Source of the DNA: Priestia megaterium
GTDB lineage: Bacteria; Bacillota; Bacilli; Bacillales; Bacillaceae_H
Reading direction: 5' to 3'
Assembly (NCBI RefSeq): GCF_009497655.1
Contig: NZ_CP023317.1
Span: 3,191,501-3,255,500 of the forward strand
DNA length: 64,000 nucleotides
This document shows, in pieces, positions 7,395 through 17,275 of the stretch (positions are counted from its first letter, which is position 1; each line of letters begins with the position of its first letter). The notes under the pieces were generated by a model. The model did no database searches and was not told the origin of the DNA. It saw nothing but the letters and a program-made list of their open reading frames with translations. A program made the translations under genes and the position numbers.

Positions 7395-8618
7395 ATGTCA
7401 ATCGAAGTTTCTGCACGTCCTGTATACAATCAATCAACGCGCGCTTATTACGCATCTATTCGGGAGAAAATTGCTTCTCTCGTAGATGAAGTGATCCGGC
7501 CTAATGCAGCCCGTACAGATGAAGAAGGCGTTTTTCCACGAGAAAATTTAGAAGCGCTTATTAAAGCAGGCTGGGGAAATATTCTTGTACCAAAAGCATA
7601 CAGCGGCCTAGAACTTGATCACGTGGCTTTTGCGATTGTAGCTGAGGAAATTGCAAAAGCTTGTGCTTCTACTGCTTTAGTTTACGTGATGCATGTCGGA
7701 GCGATTCAAACTATTACGCTGTACGGAAACGACGATCAAAAGAAACGCTGGTTAAAACCAATTGACCAAGGGCTGATTGGTACGTACTCTACAAGTGAAA
7801 AAGCCTCAGGAGGACACTGGTGGTGGTACAACTTCAGTCAAGCGCAGCGAAATGGTGAAGATTATGTAGTTAATGCTGACAAATCGTTTACTACGAGCGC
7901 CGGGCAAGCTGATTTTTATATCGTCCAAACACGCGGTCCTGAAGCACAAGAAGCAACTGATATTAGCTTTTTTATTGTAGACGGAAAATCAGACGGCATC
8001 ACTGCAAGTCCGTGGGAAGCGCTGGGCGTTCGCGGTAATCACAGCGGTCCGATTTCTTATAAAAATGTACACGTGCCAAAAGAAGATCTTCTAGGCAGTG
8101 AAGAAACAGGGAAAGAAATCGTCTTAAACGGCGTTTCCCCTATTTATTTAATTGGCCTTGGTTCTGCTTGGCTTGGCGTAGCGGAACATGCGCTAGAGCT
8201 TGCGGTTAACCATGCAACGCGAACGATTCACCGTGATTTTAATAACCAGCTTAGCGACTATCAAGTCATTCGCCAGCAGATTGCCGAAGCAAAAGTGCTC
8301 ATTGAAAGCACAAAACCATGGCAAATTGACTTGGCAGAACAGCTTGATATTTTACAAGCTGAACAAAAAGCACAAGGTATCCTTACCCTCCCGCTGACTG
8401 AATTTAAAGTGCACGCTTCAGAAGTAGCCAACAAAGCAACGCGAATTGCATTGGATGTAAGCGGCGGATATGGCTATAAAAAAGGCCCTATTGAACGTTT
8501 GTTCCGGGATGCCAGAGCGGGCATTGCTATGGGCCCTTCTAATAATATTGCCAGAGAATGGATCGGAAAGAACCTTGTAGGGCTTCCTCTTGAACTTTGG
8601 ATTAAAGGCGGAGAGTAA
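7395..8618 (+). CDS. Acyl-CoA dehydrogenase-fold sulfur-acquisition oxidoreductase (SfnB/DszC-like)
   Basis: 407 residues; ATG after GGAGGTATGTT. The acyl-CoA dehydrogenase fold shows as an N-terminal helical domain, a middle domain with TYSTSEKASGGHW and a C-terminal GGYGYKKGPIERLFRDARAG. In SfnB/DszC-type members this fold holds FMN and oxygenates sulfur compounds rather than dehydrogenating acyl-CoA. Co-transcription with sfnG points to the same use here. The substrate cannot be read from sequence. A terminator follows the stop. Confidence 0.82.
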   Translation: MSIEVSARPVYNQSTRAYYASIREKIASLVDEVIRPNAARTDEEGVFPRENLEALIKAGWGNILVPKAYSGLELDHVAFAIVAEEIAKACASTALVYVMHVGAIQTITLYGNDDQKKRWLKPIDQGLIGTYSTSEKASGGHWWWYNFSQAQRNGEDYVVNADKSFTTSAGQADFYIVQTRGPEAQEATDISFFIVDGKSDGITASPWEALGVRGNHSGPISYKNVHVPKEDLLGSEETGKEIVLNGVSPIYLIGLGSAWLGVAEHALELAVNHATRTIHRDFNNQLSDYQVIRQQIAEAKVLIESTKPWQIDLAEQLDILQAEQKAQGILTLPLTEFKVHASEVANKATRIALDVSGGYGYKKGPIERLFRDARAGIAMGPSNNIAREWIGKNLVGLPLELWIKGGE

Positions 8619-8626
8619 AGTTTAAT

Positions 8627-8668
8627 ATCATAAAAAAGAGGATCTTTTATAGAGATTCTCTTTTTTAA
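8627..8668. terminator. Terminator after the sfnG operon
   Basis: AAAAAAGAGGATC ... GATTCTCTTTTTT, shared by the convergent oxidoreductase gene at 8665. Confidence 0.8.
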
Positions 8669-9579
8669 TTTTTTAACGTAATGACTACGCTCCCTATTTT
8701 ATGTCCGGTTTCTACATACTCATGAGCTTCTGGCACTTGTTCTAAAGAGTAGCATCTATCAATCACTGATTGGATCTGTCCTTCTTCCATAAGTTTTTTA
8801 AGAAGTAATAAATCTTTCGTCTGCACTTTGGCAATTCCTTGCCCTTCGACCGAAACAAAGCGTCCATTTAAGGCTAACGCTTCCTTGCACTGATTTTTTG
8901 TGATTTTCCCAACGGCATCAAAGATAAGATCGTATCTTTCTTGTTTTTCAGTAAAATCTTCGTTTTGGTAGTCGATGACGCGGTCTGCTCCTAAAGACTT
9001 TACTAGTTCATTATTTTTAGCACTGCACACGCCTGTCACTTCAGCTCCGTAATAGTTAGCAAGCTGTACAGCGGCAGTTCCTACGGCACCTGAAGCACCG
9101 TAGATAAGCACTTTTTGCCCGGCATGAATGTTTCCTTTTCTAAAAAAATGCAGAGCCGTCGTGCCGCCGAAAGAAATAGAGGCGGCTTCTTCATAGGTTA
9201 CATTCTCTGGCTTTACGGCTATTGTCCCCTTTTCTGGTAAGCAGATATATTCCCCATATCCTCCGAACTTCATACCTGTCATTGCAAACAGCTGGTCGCC
9301 TTTTTTGAAACGCGTTACGTTCTTTCCGACTTCCTCTACTTCTCCGGCCAGTTCTACGCCTAGTATTGATTTTCTAGGCTTTCGTAACCCCAAAACTATT
9401 CGCATTGGAAGCCACAATAGCAGTGGACTATTAAAGCTCCTCACTCTGCAGTCGCCCGATGTGACCGTGGTGGCATGAACTTTTATCAGTATTTCATTCT
9501 CTTTTGGAATAGGCTTTTCCACTTCTTGAAGCTGAAGAACATCCGGTTTACCATACTTTGTACATACCATTGCTTTCAT
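8665..9579 (-). CDS. NAD(P)-dependent zinc-free alcohol dehydrogenase/quinone reductase family
   Basis: 304 residues. MDR fold: MKAMVCTKYGKPDVLQLQEV at the N-terminus, GVELAGEVEEVGKNVTRFKKGD, then the nucleotide motif VLIYGASGAVGTAAVQLA and a NAD(P)H-binding C-terminal half ending in the EAHEYVETGHKIGSVVITL signature of quinone-oxidoreductase-like members. Zn-binding cysteines are absent. It would reduce quinones or reactive enones. It is a single gene, with an upstream region facing the BceRS module. Confidence 0.85.
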   Translation of the reverse strand: MKAMVCTKYGKPDVLQLQEVEKPIPKENEILIKVHATTVTSGDCRVRSFNSPLLLWLPMRIVLGLRKPRKSILGVELAGEVEEVGKNVTRFKKGDQLFAMTGMKFGGYGEYICLPEKGTIAVKPENVTYEEAASISFGGTTALHFFRKGNIHAGQKVLIYGASGAVGTAAVQLANYYGAEVTGVCSAKNNELVKSLGADRVIDYQNEDFTEKQERYDLIFDAVGKITKNQCKEALALNGRFVSVEGQGIAKVQTKDLLLLKKLMEEGQIQSVIDRCYSLEQVPEAHEYVETGHKIGSVVITLKN

Positions 9580-9747
9580 AACAGCTCTCCTTTTTCCTTA
9601 GAGTTCAGCGTATGTTTATAAACTATGCTCAGCCAGTGCTATTCTGTACATTTTAAAAAGAAACCCTATGAATCTACTAACATATATGGTAAATAAAAGG
9701 ATATTACTATAAAATGAGTATAAAAACAGAAAGTGTGGTAAGTACGG

Positions 9748-10440
9748 TTGTTTAAACTTCTTTTAATTGAAGATGATGTAACGCTGTTTAACGAACTGAA
9801 AGAGCGGTTGGAGCAATGGTCATATGATGTTTACGGCATCCGTAATTTCAGTAACGTTATGCAGGAGTTTAGCGAGGTAAAACCTGATTTAGTGATTATG
9901 GATATTCAACTGCCGAAGTATGACGGATTCCACTGGTGCAGAATGATTCGCTCTCACTCAAAAATTCCTATTATCTTTCTATCTTCACGAGATCACCCTT
10001 CTGATATGGTGATGTCTATGCAATTTGGAGCCGACGACTTTGTGCAAAAGCCGTTTCATTTTGATGTGCTTGTAGCAAAAATACAGGCCCTTCTCCGCCG
10101 CGTCTATAATTACAGCGTTGAACAAGTAAACCTTCTTTCGTGGCAAGGCGCAACGATCGATTATGAAAAAAATAAAGTATCAACGGAATCTAAAGCTATT
10201 GAGTTAACCAAAAATGAAATCTTTATTTTAAAATGCTTAATACATAAAAAGAATACGATTGTAAGCCGAGATGAGCTGATTAATAGTTTGTGGGAAGATA
10301 AACGGTTTATCAGTGATAATACCCTAACGGTAAACGTCAATCGCCTGCGAAAAAAGTTAGATGAAATTGGACTAGGAACTTTTATTGAAACAAAAGTCGG
10401 TCAAGGCTACGTAGCGATTGAAGAGGAACGCTATGATTAA
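9748..10440 (+). CDS. bceR: BceR-like OmpR-family response regulator
   Basis: 230 residues. Receiver domain with acidic pocket E8-D10, phospho-acceptor D52 in LVIMDIQLP, and K101 in FVQKPF. The C-terminal winged helix has the region ELTKNEIFILKCLIHKKNTIVSRDEL. The start is a TTG with only a weak upstream purine stretch. It overlaps the kinase gene by 8 bp and precedes an ABC transporter of the BceAB type. In this family the regulator activates the transporter promoter when peptide antibiotics such as bacitracin are sensed. The bce naming is by family and context. Confidence 0.85.
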   Translation: MFKLLLIEDDVTLFNELKERLEQWSYDVYGIRNFSNVMQEFSEVKPDLVIMDIQLPKYDGFHWCRMIRSHSKIPIIFLSSRDHPSDMVMSMQFGADDFVQKPFHFDVLVAKIQALLRRVYNYSVEQVNLLSWQGATIDYEKNKVSTESKAIELTKNEIFILKCLIHKKNTIVSRDELINSLWEDKRFISDNTLTVNVNRLRKKLDEIGLGTFIETKVGQGYVAIEEERYD

Positions 10441-11437
10441 ACTCTTTATTCGCGAGCGTCTAAGCTGGATTCTTTTCTTTTTTATGATGCATCTTTTAAT
10501 GCTTTTTATCGCTTATATTGATAGCTCCATTCCGCTGTCTTCGATTCTTTATATCGTGTTTTTATCATCGATTATCTTTCTTATTTTCTGCGTCTTCCGC
10601 TATCAGAAAGAAACGAAATTTTACCAAGGGTTAAAAGATGAAGAGGATTTCTTTGATTCTTCTACTCTTTCTCATCCGCTGCGCCCCTTTGAAAAGATTG
10701 TTCAGCGAAATCTGATGCAACAATTAGAACAGGCGAAAAAAGATGCGGTGCAAACTCAGCTGCACGTGACGCAGGAAAAAGATGAAATGTTAGCTTGGAT
10801 TCACGAAATTAAAACGCCGTTAACTGCAATGCATTTAATAATTGAACGCTTAGAAAATCGAGAAGTTAAAGCAAACTTGACGTTCGAGTGGCTCCGTATT
10901 CACTTTTTACTTGATCAACAGCTGCATCAAAAGCGCATTTTCTTTATCGAAAATGATATGTATATTGAACATCTGGATTTAGAGTCCCTTATTTTCACTG
11001 AAATCAAAACGCTACAAGCTTGGTGTATGCAAAAAAATATTGGGTTTGATGTGGACATACAGGCAGGACGTGTACTGTGTGACGCAAAGTGGCTTTCGTT
11101 TATTATGAGACAGCTCTTAACAAACGCAGTCAAGTACAGTGAAGCATCTGACGTAATGATTAGAAGCTATAAGCACCATGGTCAAGTGTACGTCGAGGTA
11201 AAAGACAGCGGACGCGGCATTTCTCCTCAAGATATGCCGCGCATTTTTGAGAAAGGTTTTACCTCAACCACTCAGCATGAAGACAGCCGTGCCACAGGTA
11301 TGGGTTTGTATCTCGCTCAAAAAGCTGCGCACGCTCTTTCTATTCACATTGGTGTGAAGTCAGTTCTTAACGAAGGCACGACGTTTACGCTTGCCTTTCC
11401 TAAATCAAATGATTTTGTTGATATGAAAAGCATGTGA
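10433..11437 (+). CDS. bceS: BceS-like intramembrane-sensing histidine kinase
   Basis: 334 residues. The ATG at 10433 after GAAGAGGAAC is preferred to a TTG five codons earlier. Two TM helices (about 12-29 and 35-55) with almost no extracellular loop are typical of intramembrane sensors that read the state of their partner ABC transporter. The phospho-acceptor is H124 in WIHEIKTPLTAM. N box (LLTNAVKYS), G1 (VKDSGRGISPQDM) and G2 (GMGLYLAQKAA) are present. The stop codon TGA lies inside the palindrome at 11430-11453. Confidence 0.87.
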   Translation: MIKLFIRERLSWILFFFMMHLLMLFIAYIDSSIPLSSILYIVFLSSIIFLIFCVFRYQKETKFYQGLKDEEDFFDSSTLSHPLRPFEKIVQRNLMQQLEQAKKDAVQTQLHVTQEKDEMLAWIHEIKTPLTAMHLIIERLENREVKANLTFEWLRIHFLLDQQLHQKRIFFIENDMYIEHLDLESLIFTEIKTLQAWCMQKNIGFDVDIQAGRVLCDAKWLSFIMRQLLTNAVKYSEASDVMIRSYKHHGQVYVEVKDSGRGISPQDMPRIFEKGFTSTTQHEDSRATGMGLYLAQKAAHALSIHIGVKSVLNEGTTFTLAFPKSNDFVDMKSM

Positions 11438-11453
11438 CAAAAATGTCACATGC
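11430..11453 (+). promoter_or_regulatory. BceR-type operator
   Basis: Perfect 10-bp inverted repeat GCATGTGACA - AAAA - TGTCACATGC. The core TGACA-N4-TGTCA fits the TnACA-N4-TGTnA pattern known for BceR-like regulators. A -10 box TATAAT (11502-11507) with a poor -35 follows, as expected of an activated promoter for the ABC genes. The first arm overlaps the stop codon of the kinase gene. Confidence 0.75.
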
Positions 11454-11537
11454 TTTCGTCATTTGTTCGGTGAATCAAAGGAAAACGCAAGGCTCTTTTT
11501 TTATAATAAACGTATCAGATCAAAGGAGTGAATACAT

Positions 11538-12299
11538 ATGAACATATTAGAAGCTACTAATATTCATAAAAGCTACGGAAATAAATTTAATAAACAAGAA
11601 GTATTAAAAGGTGTAGATATTACCATTATGAAAGGAGAATTTGTAGGAATTATGGGCGCTTCCGGCTCAGGTAAAACCACGCTTCTGAACGTGCTTTCCT
11701 CGATTGATAAAATCAACGGGGGAACCATCAAAATTGAAGGAAATGAAATTAGCAGAATGAAAGAAAAGCAGTTAGCAAACTTCCGAAAAACACATTTAGG
11801 CTTTATTTTTCAAGACTATAACTTGCTCGATACACTGACAGTCAAAGAAAATATCCTCTTGCCTCTTTCTGTTGTAAAAACTCCTTCAGCAGTAGCTCAC
11901 AAAAAATTTGACGCGCTAGCCAAACAGCTCGGCATCTATGAGCTCAAAGATAAATATCCAAATGAAATTTCGGGCGGACAAAAGCAGCGTACTTCTGCTG
12001 CAAGAGCCTTTATTCATGAGCCAAGTATGATTTTTGCTGACGAACCAACCGGTGCACTTGACTCAAAAGCAGCTAGCGATTTGCTAAACAAACTGACCGA
12101 GCTTAATGACAAAAGAAGCGCAAGTATTGTGATGGTAACGCATGACCCAGTGGCAGCCAGCTACTGCAGTAAAGTGATTTTTATAAAAGACGGACAAATT
12201 TATACGCAGCTGTATAAAGGGGATCAAACGCGAAAAGACTTCTTTGAAGATATTATGAAAACTCAAGGTGTACTAGGCGGAGTGCAAGATGAATATTAA
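11538..12299 (+). CDS. bceA: BceA-like ABC transporter ATPase
   Basis: 253 residues; ATG after AAAGGAGTGAATACAT. Walker [10 protein letters not shown] (40-48), Q-loop region [11 protein letters not shown], signature EISGGQKQR, Walker [14 protein letters not shown] and H-loop MVTHDP are all intact. It belongs to the MacB/LolD-like branch used by peptide detoxification modules. It overlaps the permease start by 11 bp. With the permease it frees lipid-linked cell wall precursors from antibiotics such as bacitracin. Confidence 0.9.
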   Translation: MNILEATNIHKSYGNKFNKQEVLKGVDITIMKGEFVGIMGASGSGKTTLLNVLSSIDKINGGTIKIEGNEISRMKEKQLANFRKTHLGFIFQDYNLLDTLTVKENILLPLSVVKTPSAVAHKKFDALAKQLGIYELKDKYPNEISGGQKQRTSAARAFIHEPSMIFADEPTGALDSKAASDLLNKLTELNDKRSASIVMVTHDPVAASYCSKVIFIKDGQIYTQLYKGDQTRKDFFEDIMKTQGVLGGVQDEY

Positions 12300-14235
12300 T
12301 CAGCTCGTCTTCCGCAACTTCAAAAAGAATGTAAAAAACTATTATCTGTACGTTTTTGCACTGGTTTTCAGCGCAGCTTTATATTTTGCTTTTGTCACGC
12401 TTCAGTACGATCCTGCTCTTGATGCAACCAAAGGCTCCATCAAAGGAGGAGCAGGGATCCGGGCCGCTTCTGTTTTACTTGTAGCCATTGTTTCTATCTT
12501 TCTATTATATGCAAATACGATTTTTATCAAACGGCGCAGTAAAGAAATTGGCTTATTTCAGCTAATTGGCATGACCAAAACAAAAATTTTCCGTATTTTG
12601 ACCGTTGAAAATTTTATGCTGTATTTTGCCTCACTGATTGTCGGCATTTTAATTGGGTTTTCGTTTTCAAAAGTAATCATCATGATTTTATTTAAAATCA
12701 CCGATACAAAAGGCATTGCCAAGCTTCATTTTTCAGAAGAAGCCTTGATTCAAACGCTGATTGTGTTCGGAGTCATCTATTTGTTAATTATGACGATGAA
12801 CTATCTTTTTATTAAAAGACAGACCATTTTAGCCCTATTCCGAGTTACTTCATCTACAGAAGGCAAAACGAAAAAAATTAGTATATTTGAAATTATTATT
12901 GGAATTCTTGGCATGATCTTTATTGTTTCCGGCTACTATATTTCTGCTAAATTGTTTGACGGATCTTTTACAAGCATGAATGCTTTGTCAATCGCAATGG
13001 TGTCTATTTTAGCTTCAGTTATCCTCGGAACCTATTTGTTTTATAAAGGCTCAGTTCGCTTTTTATTAAATCTTGTGCGAAAAAGCAAAAAAGGCTATTT
13101 GTCGATTAACAATGTATTATCTCTTTCTTCTATTATGTTTCGGATGAAATCAAACGCACTGTTGCTGACGGTTATTACAACCGTATCGGCTCTGGCTATT
13201 GGCCTATTGTGCTTGAGCTATATCTCTTATTATTCTGCTGAAAAGTCGGCCGAAGATTATGTGCCTAACGATTTTTCGATCAACAATACAAAAGACGCTG
13301 CTTCGTTTAAAGCCGCGCTGGATCGAAAGAAAATAGCATATACGGAAAAAAAGATCGACGTCATCCAAGTAAAAGCAAACGTAAAAAACATCTCAGAAAA
13401 CACTTTTGAAAATACCATGGTGGACTCGTCAGCAATGACTCTTCCAATGATTAGTGAAAAATCCGTTAATGGTGTAGAGATAGCTCCAAACGAAACATTA
13501 TTTACCGGCTATAACGATGTACTTCAAAGAACAGCAGGATTTAAAGACTCAGGACAAATTGAGCTTAAAGGAAAACGAGAAGTAATTCCGCAAAAATATG
13601 TAGGGTTGGATCGAAAGTTCCTGCTATCCACTTATTTTACAGGAGGCGGTTTACCTACTGCGATTGTAGACGATTCCATATTTAATAAGCTTAAGCACGA
13701 TGCAGATCCTTCTATTCAAAAAGAATCATCTGTCTATACAGGAATAGACATAACAAAAGAAGCTAACATAAAAAAAGCAAATCAAATTTTTGCAAAGATG
13801 ACTTTTAGAGATAACAGCTTAAATGATTCGCGTATGGAAACGGTAGTAAGCCAAAAACAAGGTATGGGTCTAATTATGTTCATTGTCGCTTTTCTAGGAC
13901 TGGCCTTTTTAATCACGTCAGGGTGCATTCTTTACTTTAAACAAATGGACGAAAGTGAAGATGAAAAGCCAAACTATACGATTCTTAGAAAACTCGGCTT
14001 CACTGAAAATGATTTACTAAAAGGCATAAAAATAAAGCAGCTTTTTAATTTCGGCATTCCGTTAATCGTAGGCTTGCTTCACAGCTATTTTGCCGTACAA
14101 TCCGGCTGGTTCTTTTTTGGGACAGAGCTTTGGACACCTATTATTATCGTCATGATTGTCTATACGTCCCTCTACTCTATTTTTGGTATTTTATCCGTTC
14201 TTTACTATAAAAAAATTATTAAAGAAGCTCTTTAA
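12289..14235 (+). CDS. bceB: BceB-like ABC transporter permease
   Basis: 648 residues, the usual length for BceB permeases. FtsX-like segments at the N-terminus ([19 protein letters not shown]) and in the [21 protein letters not shown] coupling region are visible. There are about ten TM helices, with a large extracellular domain of about 200 residues after TM7 (from roughly residue 330 to 525) that would bind the antibiotic or its lipid target, and three C-terminal helices. It is co-transcribed with the ATPase. The membrane sensor kinase should signal through this protein. Confidence 0.9.
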   Translation: MNINQLVFRNFKKNVKNYYLYVFALVFSAALYFAFVTLQYDPALDATKGSIKGGAGIRAASVLLVAIVSIFLLYANTIFIKRRSKEIGLFQLIGMTKTKIFRILTVENFMLYFASLIVGILIGFSFSKVIIMILFKITDTKGIAKLHFSEEALIQTLIVFGVIYLLIMTMNYLFIKRQTILALFRVTSSTEGKTKKISIFEIIIGILGMIFIVSGYYISAKLFDGSFTSMNALSIAMVSILASVILGTYLFYKGSVRFLLNLVRKSKKGYLSINNVLSLSSIMFRMKSNALLLTVITTVSALAIGLLCLSYISYYSAEKSAEDYVPNDFSINNTKDAASFKAALDRKKIAYTEKKIDVIQVKANVKNISENTFENTMVDSSAMTLPMISEKSVNGVEIAPNETLFTGYNDVLQRTAGFKDSGQIELKGKREVIPQKYVGLDRKFLLSTYFTGGGLPTAIVDDSIFNKLKHDADPSIQKESSVYTGIDITKEANIKKANQIFAKMTFRDNSLNDSRMETVVSQKQGMGLIMFIVAFLGLAFLITSGCILYFKQMDESEDEKPNYTILRKLGFTENDLLKGIKIKQLFNFGIPLIVGLLHSYFAVQSGWFFFGTELWTPIIIVMIVYTSLYSIFGILSVLYYKKIIKEAL

Positions 14236-14275
14236 AGATAAAAAGCACAAGCTGTAGCTTGTGCTTTTTATCTTT
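14234..14275. terminator. Bidirectional terminator after bceB
   Basis: AAAAAGCACAAGC - TGTA - GCTTGTGCTTTTT, between convergent genes. Confidence 0.9.
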
Positions 14276-14283
14276 AAATGCCA

Positions 14284-14898
14284 TTAATTGCTGGCGTTTT
14301 CTCTATTTTCCGCACTGGCTGCATGCAAAAAATTTTCTAACCGCTTTTTGACAAACGGCCATTCGTCATCGATTATACTGAAGATGACCGAATCTCGTAC
14401 GTATCCACCTGGTAAAACCATATGTTTTCTGCTAATGCCTTCTTGCGTGGCACCTAACCGTTTAATAGCCGCTCTAGACCGCTTGTTTCGCACATCCGTT
14501 TTGAACTGAACGCGGTGAAACTTCAGCTCTTCAAAACAGTATTTTAATAATAAATACTTACATTCCGTGTTGACTCGAGTTCGCCACACGGATGGATGGT
14601 ACCACGTCCACCCTATTTCCACGCTTTTGTTAGGAAGTGATATATCTAAAAATCTTGTGCTTCCTATAATCAAATGTGACTCTATATCAAACACAGCAAA
14701 AGGCAGCTCTCTTCCTTCCTGCTTTGCTTTTAAAGCACTTTCAATCAGTTGTTTCATATCCCTTAGACGATGAACTTTTACCGGGAGATGCTCCCAAATT
14801 TCTTTCGGTTTTGCAGCTTCATAGAGTTCTTGCTCATGCATTTTTTCAAGCGGCACTAGCTTTACCGCTGTTCCTACAAGCTCACCTGACTTTAGCAT
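14284..14898 (-). CDS. RimJ/RimL-type GNAT acetyltransferase
   Basis: 204 residues. GNAT_3-type fold: LVPLEKMHEQELYEAA at the start, FAVFDIESHLIIGSTRFLDIS, then SVEIGWTWYHPSVWRTRVNTECKYLLL replacing the classic Q/RxxGxG/A loop, and the C-terminal FKTDVRNKRSRAAIKRLGATQEG typical of the RimJ/RimL group. It likely acetylates a small molecule or protein N-terminus. It is a single gene, in convergent orientation to bceB. Confidence 0.85.
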   Translation of the reverse strand: MLKSGELVGTAVKLVPLEKMHEQELYEAAKPKEIWEHLPVKVHRLRDMKQLIESALKAKQEGRELPFAVFDIESHLIIGSTRFLDISLPNKSVEIGWTWYHPSVWRTRVNTECKYLLLKYCFEELKFHRVQFKTDVRNKRSRAAIKRLGATQEGISRKHMVLPGGYVRDSVIFSIIDDEWPFVKKRLENFLHAASAENRENASN

Positions 14899-15005
14899 AA
14901 CCTCACTCCTTTTCTATATATCTAAAGGAAATGTTAATACATGTATATGTACTGAAAAAGGGTCAGTTTCTGCTTATTGTAAGGTATCACTTTCAGCATA
15001 TACAG

Positions 15006-15608
15006 CTAGTAATCAGCTAAGTGTTTTTTGAGAAACTCACTCATTGTTTGGAAGGCTTGGTCCGCTGCTTCTTTATTAAAGGCTTGTGAAAAAGGATTCA
15101 TAAACCCATGAAAGCCATGAAACGTTTTAATTTCCAAAAGCGGCTCTCTTTTTTGCTCTAGTGAGTTTATTAAACAGTCTACATCAAATGTTTGCTCCTC
15201 AGCGGAAAAAATAAGAAGAGTTGGACACACAGGACGTCTATTTATATAGTCTCTAATGCGCGATCCGTAACAGCCAATCACGAAGTCACACAAATTGTTT
15301 TCACTGCATAGCCACGATATTGTGGCTCCTACACTAAATCCTATGACCCCTACTTCTTCATATTCTTGCTTTAGCTGAATTAACATGTTATTGATTTGTC
15401 TTGAACCCTCATCAATACCGATGTTTTGAACAAAGTTTTGATAAGCCATGTCCTCTTCTTCATAACGATAAGGAACGTCTTTGGATAATAAGTTAGGACA
15501 GATAATATCTGCCTCTAACTTAGACAATTTCTCTTTCATAAACTTCATATGATCGTTTACACCGTATATTTCATGAATTAATAAAATTGCTTTATTTGAT
15601 TTTTCCAT
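15006..15608 (-). CDS. Dienelactone hydrolase-family alpha/beta hydrolase
   Basis: 200 residues. ILLIHEIYGVNDHMK is the usual dienelactone hydrolase start. The nucleophile elbow is VIGFSVGA, with Ser in place of the Cys of classical DLH. The C-terminal HGFHGF supplies the catalytic His. It lies 6 bp downstream of the aminotransferase on the same strand and is probably co-transcribed. The substrate is unknown. Confidence 0.8.
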   Translation of the reverse strand: MEKSNKAILLIHEIYGVNDHMKFMKEKLSKLEADIICPNLLSKDVPYRYEEEDMAYQNFVQNIGIDEGSRQINNMLIQLKQEYEEVGVIGFSVGATISWLCSENNLCDFVIGCYGSRIRDYINRRPVCPTLLIFSAEEQTFDVDCLINSLEQKREPLLEIKTFHGFHGFMNPFSQAFNKEAADQAFQTMSEFLKKHLADY

Positions 15609-15614
15609 ACCTTT

Positions 15615-16817
15615 TTACAAAACAGTCGTTTCCCTTGTCAGTTCACGATGCAATACGTCTCCCATGCGCTTCATGCCTTCAACGATTTGTTCAGCAGACA
15701 TATTCGAGTAATTCAAGCGCAGCGCGTTGTTTCTTGTACCGTTTGGAAAGAAAGGAGTTCCCGGCACGCAGGCTACGTTATTTTTTAGACATTCTGAAAA
15801 GATATGTGCTGAATCGATTCCTTGGGGCAGCTCTACCCAAATAAACAATCCGCCTTCTGGCTTACTGTAAGACAAATTCTCCGGGAAAAATTCTTCAATG
15901 CACGATAACATTTGCGTACATCGCTCTTTATATACGGCTTTAATTTTTTGAATGTGCACTTCGATATCGTAAAGCTCCATGTACTTAGCCGTTACGCGCT
16001 GAGCAAAGTTGTCCGTATGCAAGTCAGCCACTTGCTTAAACGCTACGTACTTATCAATGAAAGCTTCGTCTGCACACACCCAGCCGATTCGAAGACCTGG
16101 TGCAAAGATTTTAGAGAATGTGCTGATGTAAATAACTCTGCCTTCTGTATCAAAATGCTTGACGGGCGGAAGGGTTTCTCCTGCAAATCGTACGCCTCCG
16201 TATGGATTGTCTTCTACAATCAGCACGTCGTATGCATTCGCAAGCTCGATCATTCGCTGACGTCTTTCTCGCGTTAAGGTGCGTCCTGTAGGGTTTTGAA
16301 AATCTGGAATTGTATAGATAAATTTAGCATGCGGATTTTCTCGAAGTTTTTTCTCCAGCTCTTCCATAATCATTCCGTCTTCGTCCATATCTACTTCTAC
16401 AAACGTTGCATTGTAAGATTTGAAGACGTTTATGGCTGCTAGGTACGTTGGACTTTCACAGATTACCACGTCTCCGTCATTAAGAAACAGTCTTCCTGTA
16501 AGATCGATTGCCTGCTGAGATCCGGACGTAATTAAAATGTTCGAAACAGTGGACTCGATGCCAATATGCTTCATTCGTGTAGAGATGGCTTCTCGCAAAG
16601 GAATATACCCTTCAGTTGTACTGTATTGAAGCGAAGCGGCTCCGTCTTCATTTAATACGGCGCGGCACGCCTCGTTCATTGCTTCAACGGGAAACAGTTC
16701 TGGAGCCGGAAGTCCTCCTGCAAACGAAATGACTTCTGGTCGTTCCGTGACTTTTAAGATTTCGCGCGTTTCAGAGGATTTTACAAGACTAGCTCGTTCG
16801 GCAAATTTATCTTTCAT
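15615..16817 (-). CDS. PLP-dependent class I/II aminotransferase (2-aminoadipate/LysN-like)
   Basis: 400 residues. The N-terminal VISFAGGLPAPELFP is typical of the 2-aminoadipate/kynurenine aminotransferase group. The middle contains SGSQQAIDLTGRLFLNDGD, PDFQNPTGRTL, EDNPYGGVRF and the Schiff-base lysine in STFSKIFAPGLRIGW. The C-terminus has NALRLNYSN. It moves amino groups between amino acids and 2-oxo acids; the exact substrate pair is not readable. It leads a two-gene unit with the hydrolase downstream. Confidence 0.88.
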   Translation of the reverse strand: MKDKFAERASLVKSSETREILKVTERPEVISFAGGLPAPELFPVEAMNEACRAVLNEDGAASLQYSTTEGYIPLREAISTRMKHIGIESTVSNILITSGSQQAIDLTGRLFLNDGDVVICESPTYLAAINVFKSYNATFVEVDMDEDGMIMEELEKKLRENPHAKFIYTIPDFQNPTGRTLTRERRQRMIELANAYDVLIVEDNPYGGVRFAGETLPPVKHFDTEGRVIYISTFSKIFAPGLRIGWVCADEAFIDKYVAFKQVADLHTDNFAQRVTAKYMELYDIEVHIQKIKAVYKERCTQMLSCIEEFFPENLSYSKPEGGLFIWVELPQGIDSAHIFSECLKNNVACVPGTPFFPNGTRNNALRLNYSNMSAEQIVEGMKRMGDVLHRELTRETTVL

Positions 16818-17243
16818 TGATGATCATTCCTTTTTTAGATTTTAAACTTTTAACATTAATTATTCGAATAGTCAGAAAAATAACTGTGGACAATTACCTT
16901 TATGAAATCAGACAGTTACCGTGCAAGATGCCTTTTTAACAGACAACTAGCATGTGCGTCCTCTCTGACTCTCCCTTTCTCCTTTCAATATATATTTTTC
17001 TTATTCCCTATCTGTAATACAATTCAAAGGTCGTACGATAAATGTGGCCTTATATTTAATGTATGTTAAAAAGGATAACATAAAATTCAAATAAATAAAC
17101 AATAAATTCTACAAATTCTTAATTTTTTATACAAATATATTTATCTCACTAAACGATTCTTCAAAATCATTCCTTTTATATATGTGTCAAAGAAGTTCAT
17201 GGCGCAATTATAGACCTAAAATTTAACATTTTCTATTGACTAT
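16818..17243. other. AT-rich intergenic region, no gene seen
   Basis: It contains the upstream region of the aminotransferase (minus) and of the PadR gene (plus). A somewhat GC-richer patch at about 16910-16990 gives no riboswitch consensus I recognise. No ORF with a ribosome-binding site was found. Confidence 0.6.
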
Positions 17244-17264
17244 TTATATCATTAAATGATATAA
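17244..17264 (+). promoter_or_regulatory. Candidate PadR operator
   Basis: Perfect 10-bp arms TTATATCATT and AATGATATAA around one A, ending immediately before the AGGAGGT ribosome-binding site of the PadR gene. The position suggests autorepression. Confidence 0.65.
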
Positions 17265-17275
17265 GGAGGTTGAAT

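Noticed and set aside
16900-17000. Riboswitch in the long gap upstream of the aminotransferase
   Set aside because: I compared the GC-richer patch with lysine, glycine and SAM consensus elements and found no match.
17236-17265. TTGACT...TATAAG promoter in front of padR
   Set aside because: Transcription would start at about the start codon, leaving the good ribosome-binding site untranscribed; the palindrome is a better explanation.
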